This document shows, one piece after another, positions 63,875 to 64,000 of a stretch of DNA of 64,000 nt; position 1 is the stretch's first letter, and the number at the start of each line of letters is the position of its first letter. A program made the position numbers and the translations under genes. Under the pieces are notes generated by a model. That model was not told the DNA's origin and made no database searches. It saw nothing but the letters and a program-made list of their open reading frames with translations. The stretch covers positions 27,950,001 to 28,014,000 of the forward strand of contig NC_092674.1 in the NCBI RefSeq assembly GCF_964355755.1, read 5' to 3'. This DNA is from Antedon mediterranea (lineage: Eukaryota; Echinodermata; Crinoidea; Comatulida; Antedonidae).

Positions 63875-64000
63875 GTAAATGTGCGTTTTATTGATATTGA
63901 CTGATCCAACGGCAGGTTTGGGTTCGAATATCGGTTGTGTTTCTCATTCTTAAATATTTCCACATCTTTTTATCTTTTTAAATTAATTTATTATATTAAT

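Overview
The window is animal nuclear DNA from a deuterostome invertebrate, most likely an echinoderm (low confidence below phylum). Genes are split by many small GT-AG introns, the DNA is AT-rich, and it is full of short foldback transposons, a tRNA-like SINE, LINE remnants and minisatellites. All exon maps below were built by hand, by joining splice sites in phase and by recalling the protein families; no alignment or search was run.

Layout: (1) 1039-4959 (+), a complete seven-exon PRPP synthetase (318 aa). (2) 7203-9247 (-), a small secreted protein with a CRIM1/IGFBP-like cysteine motif plus an EGF-like domain, head to head with (3) 11294-11832 (+), the 48-aa mitochondrial import subunit TOM5. 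(4) 13007-20164 (-), a tandem duplication of an unrecognised six-exon gene whose product starts Met-Gly-Asn-Lys-Cys-Ser (predicted N-myristoylation). Copy B is open (350 aa); copy A has a 2-nt deletion and an early stop. Copy B carries a 1441-bp Helitron-like insertion that copy A lacks, so the empty site can be read directly. (5) 22519-39221 (+), a 21-exon inositol polyphosphate 4-phosphatase (1018 aa) with an N-terminal PH domain and the CX5R site CKSAKDR. (6) 41225-50458 (+), a 17-exon MOSPD2-like ER tether (657 aa: CRAL-TRIO, MSP, C-terminal membrane anchor). (7) 52835-53934 (+), an unrecognised 328-aa protein with two 28-aa repeats and a very basic Trp/Arg-rich tail. (8) 54645-56015 (-), an ankyrin-repeat SOCS-box protein (ASB family). 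(9) 57514-60877 (-), a LINE with an open 1058-aa frame (endonuclease plus reverse transcriptase) that carries a 2A-like ribosome-skipping motif near its N-terminus. (10) 62949-63874 (+), the first two coding exons of a CD36/SCARB/LIMP-2 family receptor that runs out of the window.

The genes do not form one pathway; this is ordinary mixed gene content. The unusual material is mostly in the mobile DNA (2A-bearing LINE, Helitron with known empty site, several foldback MITE families flanked by TTA/TAA, a three-copy SINE) and in the lineage-specific duplicated lipid-anchor gene, whose terminal exon end has itself been amplified as about 172-bp tandem units.
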